From an uncultured Spartobacteria bacterium (lineage in GTDB: Bacteria > Verrucomicrobiota > Verrucomicrobiia > Chthoniobacterales > Chthoniobacteraceae), in assembly GCA_903882875.1 (NCBI GenBank), contig CAIRYQ010000125.1, positions 1 to 46,435 on the forward strand: a DNA stretch of 46,435 nucleotides, in the 5' to 3' direction. Position numbers and translations under genes: made by a program. The notes under the pieces were generated by a model. The model was given only the letters and a program-made list of their open reading frames with translations, was not told the origin of the DNA and made no database searches. This document shows, one piece after another, positions 9,138 to 16,829 of this stretch (its first letter is position 1; every line of letters begins with the position of its first letter).

Positions 9138-10481
9138 TCAAATCAGTTCCTTCATCGGCACACAGCCGGGCTCGACGAGGTATTGCGGGCGCCCGCTGAG
9201 GTCGTCCACGGTCGTCTTCGCGACATCAATTCCGAGATTGCCGTAGAGCGTCGCGAAGACTTCGCCGAATTTTACAGGCCGCTCCGTCGCCTCGCCGCCG
9301 AGGCGATCCGTCGCGCCGATGACCTGCCCGTGGCGCATCCCGCCGCCCGCGAGCAACGCGCACGAAACGCGCGGCCAGTGGTCGCGGCCCGCGTCCTTGT
9401 TGATCGTCGGCGTGCGGCCAAATTCGCCCCACACCACGACCGACACATCCTTCTCCAATCCGCGCTGGCGCAGATCCGTGAGCAGTGCCGTGAGCCCCTG
9501 ATCGAGCATCGGCAAGTCCTGCCGCAGCGCGTTGAAATTTTGCCCGTGATGATCCCAGCGACTGAACGCCACCGTCACACAACGCGCACCGGCCTCGACG
9601 AGCCGCCGCGCCGCGAGGAAATGCTCCATGAGCTTCGGCCCGCCGTCGTCGCGGTTCTTCGGATCGCCCTTGCCGTAGCTCTCGCGGATGCGCGTGTCCT
9701 CCTTCGAAATGTCGAGCGCATCAAGCAGCTTCGACGACGTGAGCACGCCGAACGCCTGCTGATTGAACGCATCCATGCCATCCATCGCGCCGCTGCGATC
9801 AATGTCGCGGCGGAAACGGTCGAAATTCATCAGCAGCGAGCGGCGGTCCGCAAGACGGTCCAGCGTCACGCCGTTCAGCGTCATGTCGTCCATGCCGCTG
9901 CCCCTGTTCGGCTCGAAGGGCGCGTGCTTCACGCCGAGGAAACCCGGCTCGCCCGTGCGCGCCCATTCCATATGCCCCATTTTCGGAGCGAGCCCGACGA
10001 AAGGCGGCACCGACGGATCGAGCGCGCCCTTCACCTTCGCCACGACGGAACCAAAAGACGGCCATCCACCCTGCGGCTGATTTTTCAACTCGCGCCCCGT
10101 GAGGCACTGGAAGGCATCGTGCCGCGTGTCGCAGTCGCTCATCGAGCGGATGAGCGTGCAACGATCCATCATCTTCGCGAGCTTCGGCAAATGCTCCGTG
10201 ATTTGGATTCCCGGCACATTCGTCCCGATCGGCTTGAACTCCCCGCGCACCTCGCTCGGCGCATCCATTTTCAAATCGAAAATGTCCTGATGCGAAGGCC
10301 CGCCCGGCAGGAAAATCATGATCACCGCCTTGTGCGATTTCTTCGCGCCGCTCGCGGATTCCGCACGCAAAATCTGCGGCAGCGAAAGCCCGCCCAGCGC
10401 GAGCCCGCCGATGCGCAAAAAGTCACGGCGCGCGACGCCGTCGCAGAATCGTCCGTTCGGATGTCCGTTGATCGTGAGCAT
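9138..10481 (-). CDS. DUF1501 protein with Tat-like leader (tandem copy 2)
   Basis: 447 residues from ATG at 10481. The frame stays open upstream to 10601, but [10 protein letters not shown] at this ATG aligns with MLTILGKKQS of the tandem copy and puts the Tat-like motif ARRDFLRIG at residues 18-26, so the shorter start is preferred. DUF1501 signatures: [39 protein letters not shown]...GRDHWPR and the tail [17 protein letters not shown]. It is the first gene of the five-gene operon running to 189. The two copies differ mainly in a segment around residues 225-260, where this one has an insert containing [10 protein letters not shown]. Function as for the family: secreted, chemistry unknown. 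Confidence 0.92.
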   Translation of the reverse strand: MLTINGHPNGRFCDGVARRDFLRIGGLALGGLSLPQILRAESASGAKKSHKAVIMIFLPGGPSHQDIFDLKMDAPSEVRGEFKPIGTNVPGIQITEHLPKLAKMMDRCTLIRSMSDCDTRHDAFQCLTGRELKNQPQGGWPSFGSVVAKVKGALDPSVPPFVGLAPKMGHMEWARTGEPGFLGVKHAPFEPNRGSGMDDMTLNGVTLDRLADRRSLLMNFDRFRRDIDRSGAMDGMDAFNQQAFGVLTSSKLLDALDISKEDTRIRESYGKGDPKNRDDGGPKLMEHFLAARRLVEAGARCVTVAFSRWDHHGQNFNALRQDLPMLDQGLTALLTDLRQRGLEKDVSVVVWGEFGRTPTINKDAGRDHWPRVSCALLAGGGMRHGQVIGATDRLGGEATERPVKFGEVFATLYGNLGIDVAKTTVDDLSGRPQYLVEPGCVPMKELI

Positions 10482-10590
10482 GGGTATTGGAAAAAGGGTG
10501 CTGCTTGCTGCATGGAAGACCCGCTCAGATGAAAAAACTGAGGGACGGATTTTTTCACCCGCAACCTGAAAAGATTGCCGGCTCCATTGC

Positions 10591-10618
10591 GCTGAACGCA
10601 CCGGCGACTTGGTTCAGC
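10591..10618. repeat. Short hairpin between bufC and the DUF1501 operon
   Basis: GCTGAAC at 10591-10597 and its exact complement GTTCAGC at 10612-10618 form a 7-bp stem with a 14-nt loop. It lies 58 bp past the bufC stop, where transcription of the buf operon would be expected to end. There is no T-run on the minus strand after it, so a Rho-independent terminator is not well supported. Confidence 0.3.
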
Positions 10619-10675
10619 AGCCGTTGCCTTGCCGCGCGATTCTGACGTGCCGTAGCTGCACCGGCCCGTTTCCGC

Positions 10676-11569
10676 TCATTTCCTCGGAGGCTCGCAAAAC
10701 CAGCCGAACTCCGCCCAGCGCGAGAACCATTCGCGGATTTTTGCAACGCACTTCCCCGGCGAGTCCTTGCTGCCGGTGAATGCAGTCTCGCACGCCGCGC
10801 CGAGCGTCGCGCCGCCGCGCAGCGCGAGCAGGAGCGCGTGGGCCTCGGGGTCGTGGCGCTTGAAATAGACCGAGTTGTCCACGCGATGCACGGTGAGGAA
10901 GACGGGCTTGCGGCTGCGGCGCACGGCGAACGTCCGTGCGCGCTTTTTTTCCGAGGACGAGACGGCGTTGCTTAAGGCGGAGAATTCGGCGCGCTTGAGC
11001 TTGCTCATGAAGTCGTCCACGGGATGCGAAAGCTCCAGCAGGACAATGTAGGGCTGGAGCGCGAGGCGCAGACGTTCCGGTGCGGTGCGTGCCATTTTTT
11101 CCGGCGAGATGATCTTTTGCGAAGGCTCGTCGAAGGCGAGCACGCGCGCCCACTCGACTCGCGCGACATCAATGGCGAGCGCGCTGCGCGGGTGCGTGAG
11201 CTTCGGGTTTGCCTCGATGAATGCGGTGAGCTTCGAGCCGATGTTGCGCAGCGTCCACGAGGTGGACGGATGCGCTTCGAGATATGCATTCGCGAGCCGG
11301 TCGAATTTCCGCTCGCCGAGCACGGCGCGCAGTCCGCGGAAATCCTCCGCGAGCGCGCCGAGCAGCCGCCACCAGTATTGCTGGTTGTAAATCTGCAGCC
11401 GCTCGAATGCAGTGAGTCGGTCATTGGGCCTGATGAATTTCTCCGCCACCGTGCGGTTCGCCAGCGTCATGCTTTCGTCCGCGTTGAGCGGCTTCATCAG
11501 CGCGCCGGTGATCGCGCGCTGCAATGCTTCGAGCCCGGAGGCCGGTTTACGCCGCGAGGATTTCGGCAT
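10676..11569 (-). CDS. bufC: BufC/HvfC-like DUF2063 protein, partner of the MNIO enzyme
   Basis: 297 residues. The DUF2063 domain (about 10-105) shows the family's RLQIYNQQYWWRLLGALAEDF and the FEAHP-like region YLEAHPSTSWTLRNIG; a less conserved C-terminal half follows, ending in a segment resembling the bufferin-associated C-terminal domain. In characterised bufferin systems such proteins form a complex with the DUF692 MNIO enzyme and help deliver the precursor peptide. The 5' end overlaps bufB by 23 bp, so the two are almost certainly co-translated. No signal peptide is visible, matching a cytoplasmic maturation role. The family assignment is good; the role is taken from homologous systems. 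Confidence 0.88.
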   Translation of the reverse strand: MPKSSRRKPASGLEALQRAITGALMKPLNADESMTLANRTVAEKFIRPNDRLTAFERLQIYNQQYWWRLLGALAEDFRGLRAVLGERKFDRLANAYLEAHPSTSWTLRNIGSKLTAFIEANPKLTHPRSALAIDVARVEWARVLAFDEPSQKIISPEKMARTAPERLRLALQPYIVLLELSHPVDDFMSKLKRAEFSALSNAVSSSEKKRARTFAVRRSRKPVFLTVHRVDNSVYFKRHDPEAHALLLALRGGATLGAACETAFTGSKDSPGKCVAKIREWFSRWAEFGWFCEPPRK

Positions 11570-12395
11570 GGGGAAGATGGCGGTTGGCTTTCAGCGCCTC
11601 GGTGTGGACTTCGTCGAAGCTCGGGATGCGATCATCCCATTCGAGCAGCGTCGCGGTGCGGCCCGCGCGTCGGATGGCATGCGCGTACAGCTTCCACACG
11701 GGATCGAGCACGGGATGATCGTGCGTATCGAGGAGATACTTTTTGAACTTCGTGTGCCCCGCGATGTGGATCTGCGCGACGCGGTGCGCGGGTACGGCGG
11801 CGAGATACTCGTACGGATCAAAGCCGTGGTTTTTCGAGGAAACGTAAATGTTGTTCACGTCGAGCAGGATTCCGCAGTCGGCGCGCTCGACGACTTCATT
11901 CAGGAATTCCCACTCGGTCATCTCCGACGCGTGAAACTCCGCGTAGCTGCTCACATTCTCCACCGCGACAGGAATGCCGAGCGTATCCTGCACCTCGCGG
12001 ATGTTCCGCGCCGTCCATTCCACAGCCTCCCGCGTGTAGGGCATCGGCAGCAGATCGTGCGTGTAATGCCCGTCCACGCTGCCCCAGCAGAGATGATCGC
12101 TGAGCCACGGCGTCTGCGTGCGCTTCGTGAGTGCCTTCAGCTTTTTCAAATGCTCGCGGTTGGGCCGCGCGGCGTTGCCGAAATACATCGAAACGCCATG
12201 CTGCACGACGCGGTATTGCTCCAGAATCCTGTCCAGCGCCGCGAGCGGGCGCCCGCCGTCCACCATGTAGTTTTCCGAGATGATCTCGAACCAGTCCACG
12301 ACCGGCTTCCTCTCCATGATGTGATCATAGTGCGGAATGCGCAGGCCGATCCCGATGCCGTAATCGGTGAAAGCGTTGAAGCGGTTCGCGGGCAT
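11547..12395 (-). CDS. bufB: BufB/HvfB-like DUF692 multinuclear non-heme iron oxidase (MNIO)
   Basis: 282 residues, a TIM-barrel MNIO enzyme. Visible conserved blocks are GIGLRIPHYDHI, FEIISENYM (E41), LSDHLCWG (H101), VAVENVSSY (E146), LLDVNNIYV (D179), QIHIAGH (H210, H214) and LEWDDRIPSFDEV (E252, D254), which supply the His/Asp/Glu ligands of the iron cluster in this family. Characterised relatives oxidise Cys residues of a precursor peptide to oxazolone/thioamide or thiooxazole-type groups that bind copper. It lies directly between the Cys-rich precursor gene and bufC, the canonical bufABC order. ATG at 12395 is the natural start. Confidence 0.94.
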   Translation of the reverse strand: MPANRFNAFTDYGIGIGLRIPHYDHIMERKPVVDWFEIISENYMVDGGRPLAALDRILEQYRVVQHGVSMYFGNAARPNREHLKKLKALTKRTQTPWLSDHLCWGSVDGHYTHDLLPMPYTREAVEWTARNIREVQDTLGIPVAVENVSSYAEFHASEMTEWEFLNEVVERADCGILLDVNNIYVSSKNHGFDPYEYLAAVPAHRVAQIHIAGHTKFKKYLLDTHDHPVLDPVWKLYAHAIRRAGRTATLLEWDDRIPSFDEVHTEALKANRHLPHAEILAA

Positions 12396-12409
12396 GTGTG
12401 GGATGAAAG

Positions 12410-12487
12410 ATGTGACTGGTGACTAGTGAATGGTGAATGGCATCCGGCCCGCGCCACCAGTCACTTTTCACCAGTCACCAGTCACAT
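12410..12487. repeat. 21-bp inverted repeat between bufA and bufB
   Basis: Arms 12410-12430 (ATGTGACTGGTGACTAGTGAA) and 12467-12487 are reverse complements with one mismatch, separated by 36 bp. The arms are built from shorter direct repeats of GTGACTGGT type, so several foldings are possible. The left arm ends 14 bp upstream of the bufB ATG, so the folded RNA would be close to its ribosome-binding region. It could tune the ratio of precursor to enzyme, or be a small REP-like element. Confidence 0.6.
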
Positions 12488-12493
12488 TCCGCA

Positions 12494-12524
12494 GAGTCCC
12501 CGGCGGTTCGGACACCGGGGACTC
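12494..12524. promoter_or_regulatory. GC-rich stem-loop just after bufA
   Basis: GAGTCCCCGG (12494-12503) and CCGGGGACTC (12515-12524) form a perfect 10-bp stem with an 11-nt loop, 15 bp beyond the bufA stop. No T-run follows on the minus strand, so it is better read as an RNA-stabilising or attenuating stem that protects the abundant precursor message than as a full terminator. Confidence 0.6.
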
Positions 12525-12539
12525 GCGAAATGCCGCTGA

Positions 12540-12827
12540 CTAGCTGCCGTGGACCGGCTTGCCGTCCTTCACTGCGCAGCCGCCCTTGCCCTTGCAGGAG
12601 TTCTTCAGCGCGCAGCCGTTGTCGCCGCTCTTGCAGCCGCCCTTGCCCTTGCAGGAATTCTTGCCTGCGCAGGAGTGTGTTTCGCCCTTCGCGTCGGCGA
12701 GCACGCCGGCCTTGTCGCCGGTGGTCTTGCCCGTCTGCGCGGCGCTGGCGCGGAAGGTTCCGCCCGCGATAAGTCCGGCGAGGGCTGCGCCGGCGAGGAT
12801 GCCCTTGGTGAGGTTCTTTGTCTTCAT
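12540..12827 (-). CDS. bufA: BufA2-type bufferin precursor peptide (Cys-rich RiPP metallophore)
   Basis: 95 residues from ATG at 12827; the frame continues to 12887, but this ATG directly precedes a signal peptide (KTKNLTKGILAGAALAGLIAG, cleavage near ASA-A at about 30). The mature part carries six Cys at 53, 59, 65, 72, 78 and 84, spaced 6-6-7-6-6, arranged as two copies of a unit containing KNSCKGKGGC. Lys and Gly dominate the rest. This matches bufferin-type precursors whose Cys are modified by an MNIO enzyme before export and which then sequester copper in the periplasm. Context (bufB, bufC downstream) makes the call strong. Which Cys are modified cannot be told from sequence. Confidence 0.9.
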   Translation of the reverse strand: MKTKNLTKGILAGAALAGLIAGGTFRASAAQTGKTTGDKAGVLADAKGETHSCAGKNSCKGKGGCKSGDNGCALKNSCKGKGGCAVKDGKPVHGS

Positions 12828-13110
12828 TCGTTGTTCTGTTTTGGTTTGTTGTTTGGTTTCCACGCGCCGCGGCTGGCGATGTCTCACCGGCCACGGCGCG
12901 CAAGAGTCTTAGTCGCGCCGCCTGCCGTTCCCATTCACCGTCATTGCCACCGGAGGAAAATGAAGCGCGCCCGCCGCGGCAAATTTGCGCAGCCCGCTGG
13001 AGACATTCTTCAGCGTCGAGATTTCTGCCGTGATGGAGGCAACAATCATCGTGAGGGAAAGGGGTGCCAAGAGTCGCAATGCAACCCACGCTAGCAAGCA
13101 CAAATCCGGT
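12828..13110. other. Upstream region of the buf operon, no gene supported
   Basis: The 283 bp between the sulfatase stop and bufA should hold the buf promoter. The stretch just upstream of bufA (12830-12860) is unusually rich in GTTT repeats on the plus strand. No metal-regulator operator could be recognised. A minus-strand open frame ending at 12909 has no ribosome-binding site and was not accepted as a gene. Confidence 0.5.
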
Positions 13111-14649
13111 TCACAGCCCGCGGAGCTTCGCAAGCAGTTCCATCATCTCCTTCACCTTCTCCGGCTTCTCCGTCGCGAGGTTCTTCGTCTCGCCGAGGTC
13201 GGTGGCGAGGTCGAAAAGCTGCATGACGCTGGCGGGGGGCTGCACTTTCACGTTATTCCCGTTCGGGGCGGCGTTGCGCCGTGCGATGTTGCCGTTAGCG
13301 CCGAGGAAGACGGTGTTCAGCTTCCAGTTTCCTGCGCGGACGCCGAAGGGGCCGTAGATGCCGCCATTGTGCGCGATGAAAATTTCCCGCGGCGACTTCT
13401 GCACCTCGCCAGAGCCGAGGATCACCGGCAGCACGTTGATGCTGTCGCGGCAGCCGCCGTCGGGGATTTTCACGCCGGTGAGCGCGGCGAAGGTCGCGGG
13501 CATGTCGAGGTGCGCGATGAGCGCGGCGCTCTCGGTGCCGGGTTTGATTTTGCCGGGCCAGCGCGCGATGAAGGGCACGCGGTGGCCGCCTTCGAGGACG
13601 TTGCCCTTGTGTCCGTTCAGCGGCGCGTTCGGGTTGTAGTCGAAGCTGCCGACGTCCTCGTAGCCGTCGTCCATCACGCCGCCGTTGTCGCTCGTGAAGA
13701 TGAACAGCGTCCTGTCCGTGAGCTTCAGCTCGTCGAGCTTCGCCATCACTTTGCCGACTGCGGCGTCGAGTTCGTGGATGGAATCGCCGCGCGTGCCGAC
13801 GGTGCTCGTGCCCTTGAACCGCTCGTGCGGCACGCGGGGCACATGGATGTTATGCGTCGCGTAGTAGAGGAAAAATGGCGCGTCCTTGCTCTCCTCGATG
13901 AACTTCACGGCCCTGCCGGAAAAGGTGTCGCCCATGTCCTCATCGCGCCAGCGCGCGGCGTTGCCGCCGGTCATCCAGCCGATGCGGCCGACGCCGTTCA
14001 CGATGGTGTTGTCGTGGCCGTGCGTGTGCTTGAGCTTCAGCAGCCCGGGATTTTCCGCGCCCGTCGGATCGGTGCCCACTTTCATCTTGTAGCTCACGGT
14101 GATGGGATCCTTCGGGTCGAGGCCGACGACGCGGTGGCCGTCGAGATACACCGTCGGCACGCGGTCGCCCGTCGCGGCCATGATGAACGACGAATCAAAG
14201 CCGATCTCCAGCGGGCCGGGCTTGATGTCATTGTTCCAATCCGGCCCGCCCTCGGGCCCGAGCCCGACGTGCCATTTCCCCACGACGCCCGTGCGGTAGC
14301 CCGCCTGCTTCATGATGGACGCGACCGTCGGCGTGCCCACGGGAATGCTCAGCGGCGCATCCCCCGGCGCGATGCTCGACCCCGGCTGCTGCCGCCACGA
14401 ATACACGCCCGTGAGAAACGCGCGCCGCGTGGGCGTGCAGGTGGACGCCGGCGAATGCGCATCCGTGAACCGGCACCCCTGCGCCGCGAGCCGGTCGAGG
14501 TTCGGAGTCTTCGCATGCTTTGCGCCGTAGCACGAGAGGTCCGCATAGCCGATGTCGTCGGCGAGGAGGAAGATGACGTTCGGCTTTTCGGCGGAACGCG
14601 CAATGGAGGCGACGAGGAGGAATGCGGCGAGGAGGTGGAGGGGTTTCAT
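13111..14649 (-). CDS. Secreted sulfatase (formylglycine-dependent)
   Basis: 512 residues with a signal peptide (MKPLHLLAAFLLVASIARSA). The sulfatase domain begins at EKPNVIFLLADDIGY, with metal-binding D31-D32. The formylglycine motif is CTPTRRAFLTG with C71 as the residue to be oxidised; Thr replaces the commoner Ser at the fourth position, a frequent variant. Further conserved blocks are GVVGKWHVG, TSDNGG and KGNVLEGGHRVPFIARWPGK. The length is normal for the family. It probably removes sulfate from a polysaccharide or other organic sulfate in the periplasm; the substrate cannot be assigned. No maturase (FGE) gene is in the window. It starts 22 bp after the TIR-like gene and may be cotranscribed with it. 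Confidence 0.94.
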   Translation of the reverse strand: MKPLHLLAAFLLVASIARSAEKPNVIFLLADDIGYADLSCYGAKHAKTPNLDRLAAQGCRFTDAHSPASTCTPTRRAFLTGVYSWRQQPGSSIAPGDAPLSIPVGTPTVASIMKQAGYRTGVVGKWHVGLGPEGGPDWNNDIKPGPLEIGFDSSFIMAATGDRVPTVYLDGHRVVGLDPKDPITVSYKMKVGTDPTGAENPGLLKLKHTHGHDNTIVNGVGRIGWMTGGNAARWRDEDMGDTFSGRAVKFIEESKDAPFFLYYATHNIHVPRVPHERFKGTSTVGTRGDSIHELDAAVGKVMAKLDELKLTDRTLFIFTSDNGGVMDDGYEDVGSFDYNPNAPLNGHKGNVLEGGHRVPFIARWPGKIKPGTESAALIAHLDMPATFAALTGVKIPDGGCRDSINVLPVILGSGEVQKSPREIFIAHNGGIYGPFGVRAGNWKLNTVFLGANGNIARRNAAPNGNNVKVQPPASVMQLFDLATDLGETKNLATEKPEKVKEMMELLAKLRGL

Positions 14650-14671
14650 GGAATGGATGAATTGCGGGACA

Positions 14672-15646
14672 TCAAACTACTTTGATTGTCTCATCGCCGT
14701 CATAGGAGAATCGGAACGTTCCTCGGGCATCTGGAAACTCAGCACTACAAACCACGTAGCTGATTTCCACTTCCGCCTTACCCACGATTGGCTCAGGAAC
14801 AAACCCTGACGACTGTGGCGCATCAGTTAAGGTTTCAAAGAGCAGTGTGTTCGGATCGCCCCTTTCAATCACGAAAGCATCGAGTTCGCGCATTGATTCT
14901 TGCCCTTCTTCGTTTGGCCAAATGGTCACCGCAGGCATCCGCACGCCACGCCATTTAAGTTCGGATCGCTTTTGCTGCCGCATTGCTCCGTTGACCACGA
15001 GCCTGTCGATGTAGGCATAGCAGTTCGTGGCACGCTTCCGATGATGAAGGTTCTTCACTTCGAGTTGGAAGCATTTGAGGCTCCTCTGGCCATTCTGTAA
15101 CTCATCTTTGCCGTCAGGTATGAGTTTCAGTTCAAGACGATTCTTACTCGTGTTGCTCCAGAATCCGGCGTCGCATTTTGCCCTTATCACTTCATGAATT
15201 TTGCTCGCAAGTTTGGCTCGGCCGTTGAACCATGTTCCGTTCCCCATGATCGTGGAAGAGATTCCAGCATGAGGCTCCACCCCGACCTCTCTGAATGAAG
15301 CGAACTCAACATTCAGGTAGTTAGCAATCGCCAGTTCTTGGTGAGAATACAGCGACCCGCGGAAAAAGCTCTTCTTACCCTTTTGGATTTTTTCACGACG
15401 GAAATCTACGAAAACAAAGTAGTCGGCATCACGGAGCTTTGGGTGGATGACTTGCAACAGCTCTTCGTAAGTTTCGACCTCTGCCGCTAGAAACACTCGG
15501 AATCCAAGTGTTTTGAGCTTCGTCTTCACGTCTGCAGCATACCTGCGTTCCGTTTTGTTCTGTCCACAGCTCAAAAAGATTTCGGCCTGAACTGATTCCA
15601 ATGACCCATCACGGGAACAAGGCGTGGACTGAGTATCGTTGTTCAT
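14672..15646 (-). CDS. TIR-like domain protein with C-terminal beta-rich domain, putative immune effector
   Basis: 324 residues. The N-terminal part (about 22-155) reads like a TIR/STIR fold: AEIFLSCGQ as the first strand, a KTKLKTLGFRVFLA helix-strand, LRDADYFVFVDF, and YSHQELAIANYL, where E104 sits where the catalytic Glu of NAD-consuming TIR domains is expected. The C-terminal half (about 165-324) is beta-rich (CFQLEVKNL, ELKWRGVRMPAVTIWP) and could be a sensor or ligand-binding sandwich. The gene is visibly lower in GC than its neighbours. It begins 4 bp after the vapC stop, so it is read with the toxin-antitoxin pair. The TIR assignment is from pattern only and moderate; an unrelated nucleotide-binding fold is the main alternative. 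Confidence 0.6.
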   Translation of the reverse strand: MNNDTQSTPCSRDGSLESVQAEIFLSCGQNKTERRYAADVKTKLKTLGFRVFLAAEVETYEELLQVIHPKLRDADYFVFVDFRREKIQKGKKSFFRGSLYSHQELAIANYLNVEFASFREVGVEPHAGISSTIMGNGTWFNGRAKLASKIHEVIRAKCDAGFWSNTSKNRLELKLIPDGKDELQNGQRSLKCFQLEVKNLHHRKRATNCYAYIDRLVVNGAMRQQKRSELKWRGVRMPAVTIWPNEEGQESMRELDAFVIERGDPNTLLFETLTDAPQSSGFVPEPIVGKAEVEISYVVCSAEFPDARGTFRFSYDGDETIKVV

Positions 15647-15650
15647 CTTT

Positions 15651-16088
15651 TCACGGCCTGACGCTCAGGCCAGCAAACTGGGCCAGTCGGCGCTGGCGGG
15701 CGTCAAATGTGCAGAACTCCGTTGCCCCTGAAACCAGCGCCAACGCCACATGCAGAATGTCCAGACTCCGGCTGCCAATCGTCGGCGTGTGATTCTCCAC
15801 CAAGCTCTCCGCTTCCGGGATCAGTTTGTCCCACGAATCCGGCATGGGTGCCAGCAGCCCGTCCGCGAGATCCGTTTCCACATCCTGCCACGCGGCCTGT
15901 GCCTCCGCGGATGTCAGGCGCTGCTGGAATACCGCAAGGCCCAACGCATTTCGGAGTTCGATGCGATGGAGGCCGGTGAAGCCGATGGCAGCGGGATTGG
16001 CCTGCCGCCACGCATCCGCCTGGGGTGAGTTCGCGTCCGGGATGTAAAGGGAGACGCGGACGCTGGTATCCACGTAGGTTTTCACCAC
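15651..16088 (-). CDS. vapC: PIN-domain ribonuclease toxin (VapC-like)
   Basis: 145 residues covering a complete PIN domain. The acidic metal-binding residues are in place: D7 in YVDTSV, E44 in HRIELRNAL, D110 in SRSLDILHVA and D129 in FCTFDARQRRLA. PIN toxins of this type cleave RNA, usually tRNA or rRNA, when not held by the antitoxin. The start overlaps the end of the upstream antitoxin-like gene by 7 bp, the usual coupled arrangement. The second open frame over the same region lacks these motifs and is a shadow. Confidence 0.9.
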   Translation of the reverse strand: MVKTYVDTSVRVSLYIPDANSPQADAWRQANPAAIGFTGLHRIELRNALGLAVFQQRLTSAEAQAAWQDVETDLADGLLAPMPDSWDKLIPEAESLVENHTPTIGSRSLDILHVALALVSGATEFCTFDARQRRLAQFAGLSVRP

Positions 16089-16315
16089 CGATCCTGCTCA
16101 CGGCCCAGCGTGACCATGTTCGGCAGCACCTTCTCGCCCGCGATCCTCCGCCTGCGCGCGGCGTAACCGGGCAGCCTGCATTTCTCCGGGGAAGGCTGTG
16201 TTTTGTCGGCGGCGCTCTGCCGGGCCACGTAATTCTGCAACCACTGGGCGAGTTCCTGCACCTCGTGAATGGGCAGTTTCTTTACGGCAGACTCGATTTC
16301 CAGCACGGTGCTCAT
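16082..16315 (-). CDS. Antitoxin-like protein paired with the PIN toxin (VapB role)
   Basis: 77 residues from ATG at 16315 (MSTVLEIESAVKKLPIHEV); the open frame extends upstream to 16378, but the preceding residues look non-coding. The N-terminal helical segment LPIHEVQELAQWLQNYVA resembles small antitoxin families that precede PIN toxins, and the C-terminal part is Arg-rich (YAARRRRIAGEKVLP), suitable for wrapping and neutralising the toxin. The call depends mainly on position and overlap with the toxin; the exact antitoxin family was not recognised. Confidence 0.75.
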   Translation of the reverse strand: MSTVLEIESAVKKLPIHEVQELAQWLQNYVARQSAADKTQPSPEKCRLPGYAARRRRIAGEKVLPNMVTLGREQDRW

Positions 16316-16414
16316 GGCGGGAAGTCTATCGAGACAGCCAAGTTTGCCAATCCCATTTCGCTGTTCGCCCCGAAGCACGGGGAACGATTATTTTGCCTCC
16401 GCTTTAGCCGGAGC

Positions 16415-16618
16415 TTATTTCGCCGGAAGCCGAGGGCTTTCCCAGCGCGGCGCGATCATCTCGGCATTCCACGCGTCGTGGCCCTTGCGGAGTTGCTCGG
16501 CGAGGTCGGGCCTTTCGCCTGCGAGGTCTTTTGCTTCGGCGATGCCGACACCCAGATCGTAAAGCTGCTCCGCGCCTGCGGCGAGATGCACGAGCTTGTA
16601 TGGTCCGTTGCGAACGGC
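16415..16618 (-). pseudogene. Orphan C-terminal fragment of a sulfatase
   Basis: Read on the minus strand, 67 codons end in TAA at 16415-16417 and encode a typical sulfatase tail: VRNGPYKLVHLA, then AEQLYDLG, KDLAGERPDLAEQLR and WNAEMIAPRW. In intact sulfatases the R-(D/N)-G-P-(W/Y)-K-L and LYDL...DLA blocks lie in the last 100 residues. No catalytic part exists upstream: the codon immediately before it is the TAG that ends the MFS small subunit, in the same frame. It is a decapitated remnant, probably left by a deletion, and differs from the tail of the intact sulfatase at 13111-14649. Confidence 0.8.
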
Positions 16619-16813
16619 CTATCCCGGCGACGGCGGCGCGGGCGCGGCGGCAGGCCGCCCTTGGAAAAGTGGCAGCGATTTCTCGACGGACTTCACGACT
16701 CCCCATCCAAGCGGGATGCCGACGACCAGCCATGCGATGCAGAGCATCGGGAGATTTGATTGATCGGACTGCCGCGAGGTTTCGCCGGTGGTGGGTTCGT
16801 GATTGGTGCTCAT
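16619..16813 (-). CDS. MFS transporter small subunit
   Basis: 64 residues from ATG at 16813: a polar N-terminus, then one transmembrane helix (about 22-40, LPMLCIAWLVVGIPLGWGVV) and a short tail KSVEKSLPLFQG rich in Pro/Ala at the end. Small single-helix proteins with this W-x-x-V-G-I-P-L-x-W-G-V core are found just downstream of OFA-type MFS transporters and are regarded as accessory subunits. Here it starts 16 bp after the stop of such a transporter. The longer open frame over the same DNA is not supported. Confidence 0.82.
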   Translation of the reverse strand: MSTNHEPTTGETSRQSDQSNLPMLCIAWLVVGIPLGWGVVKSVEKSLPLFQGRPAAAPAPPSPG

Positions 16814-16829
16814 CGTTTGCGGAGAAAAA

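Noticed and set aside
12540-12680. Repeated GCCCTTGCCCTTGCAGGA tract considered as a CRISPR-like or DNA repeat
   Set aside because: It is the coding sequence of the two KNSCKGKGGC units of the bufferin precursor, only two copies, with no spacers.
12909-13133. A 74-codon minus-strand frame upstream of bufA
   Set aside because: Overlaps the sulfatase 3' end, has no ribosome-binding site and no recognisable motif, although its second half looks mildly protein-like.
16385-16425. Small hairpin CTCCG/CGGAG near the end of the sulfatase remnant as a terminator
   Set aside because: Only a 5-bp stem with a 7-nt loop; the flanking T-rich bases are not a continuous run.
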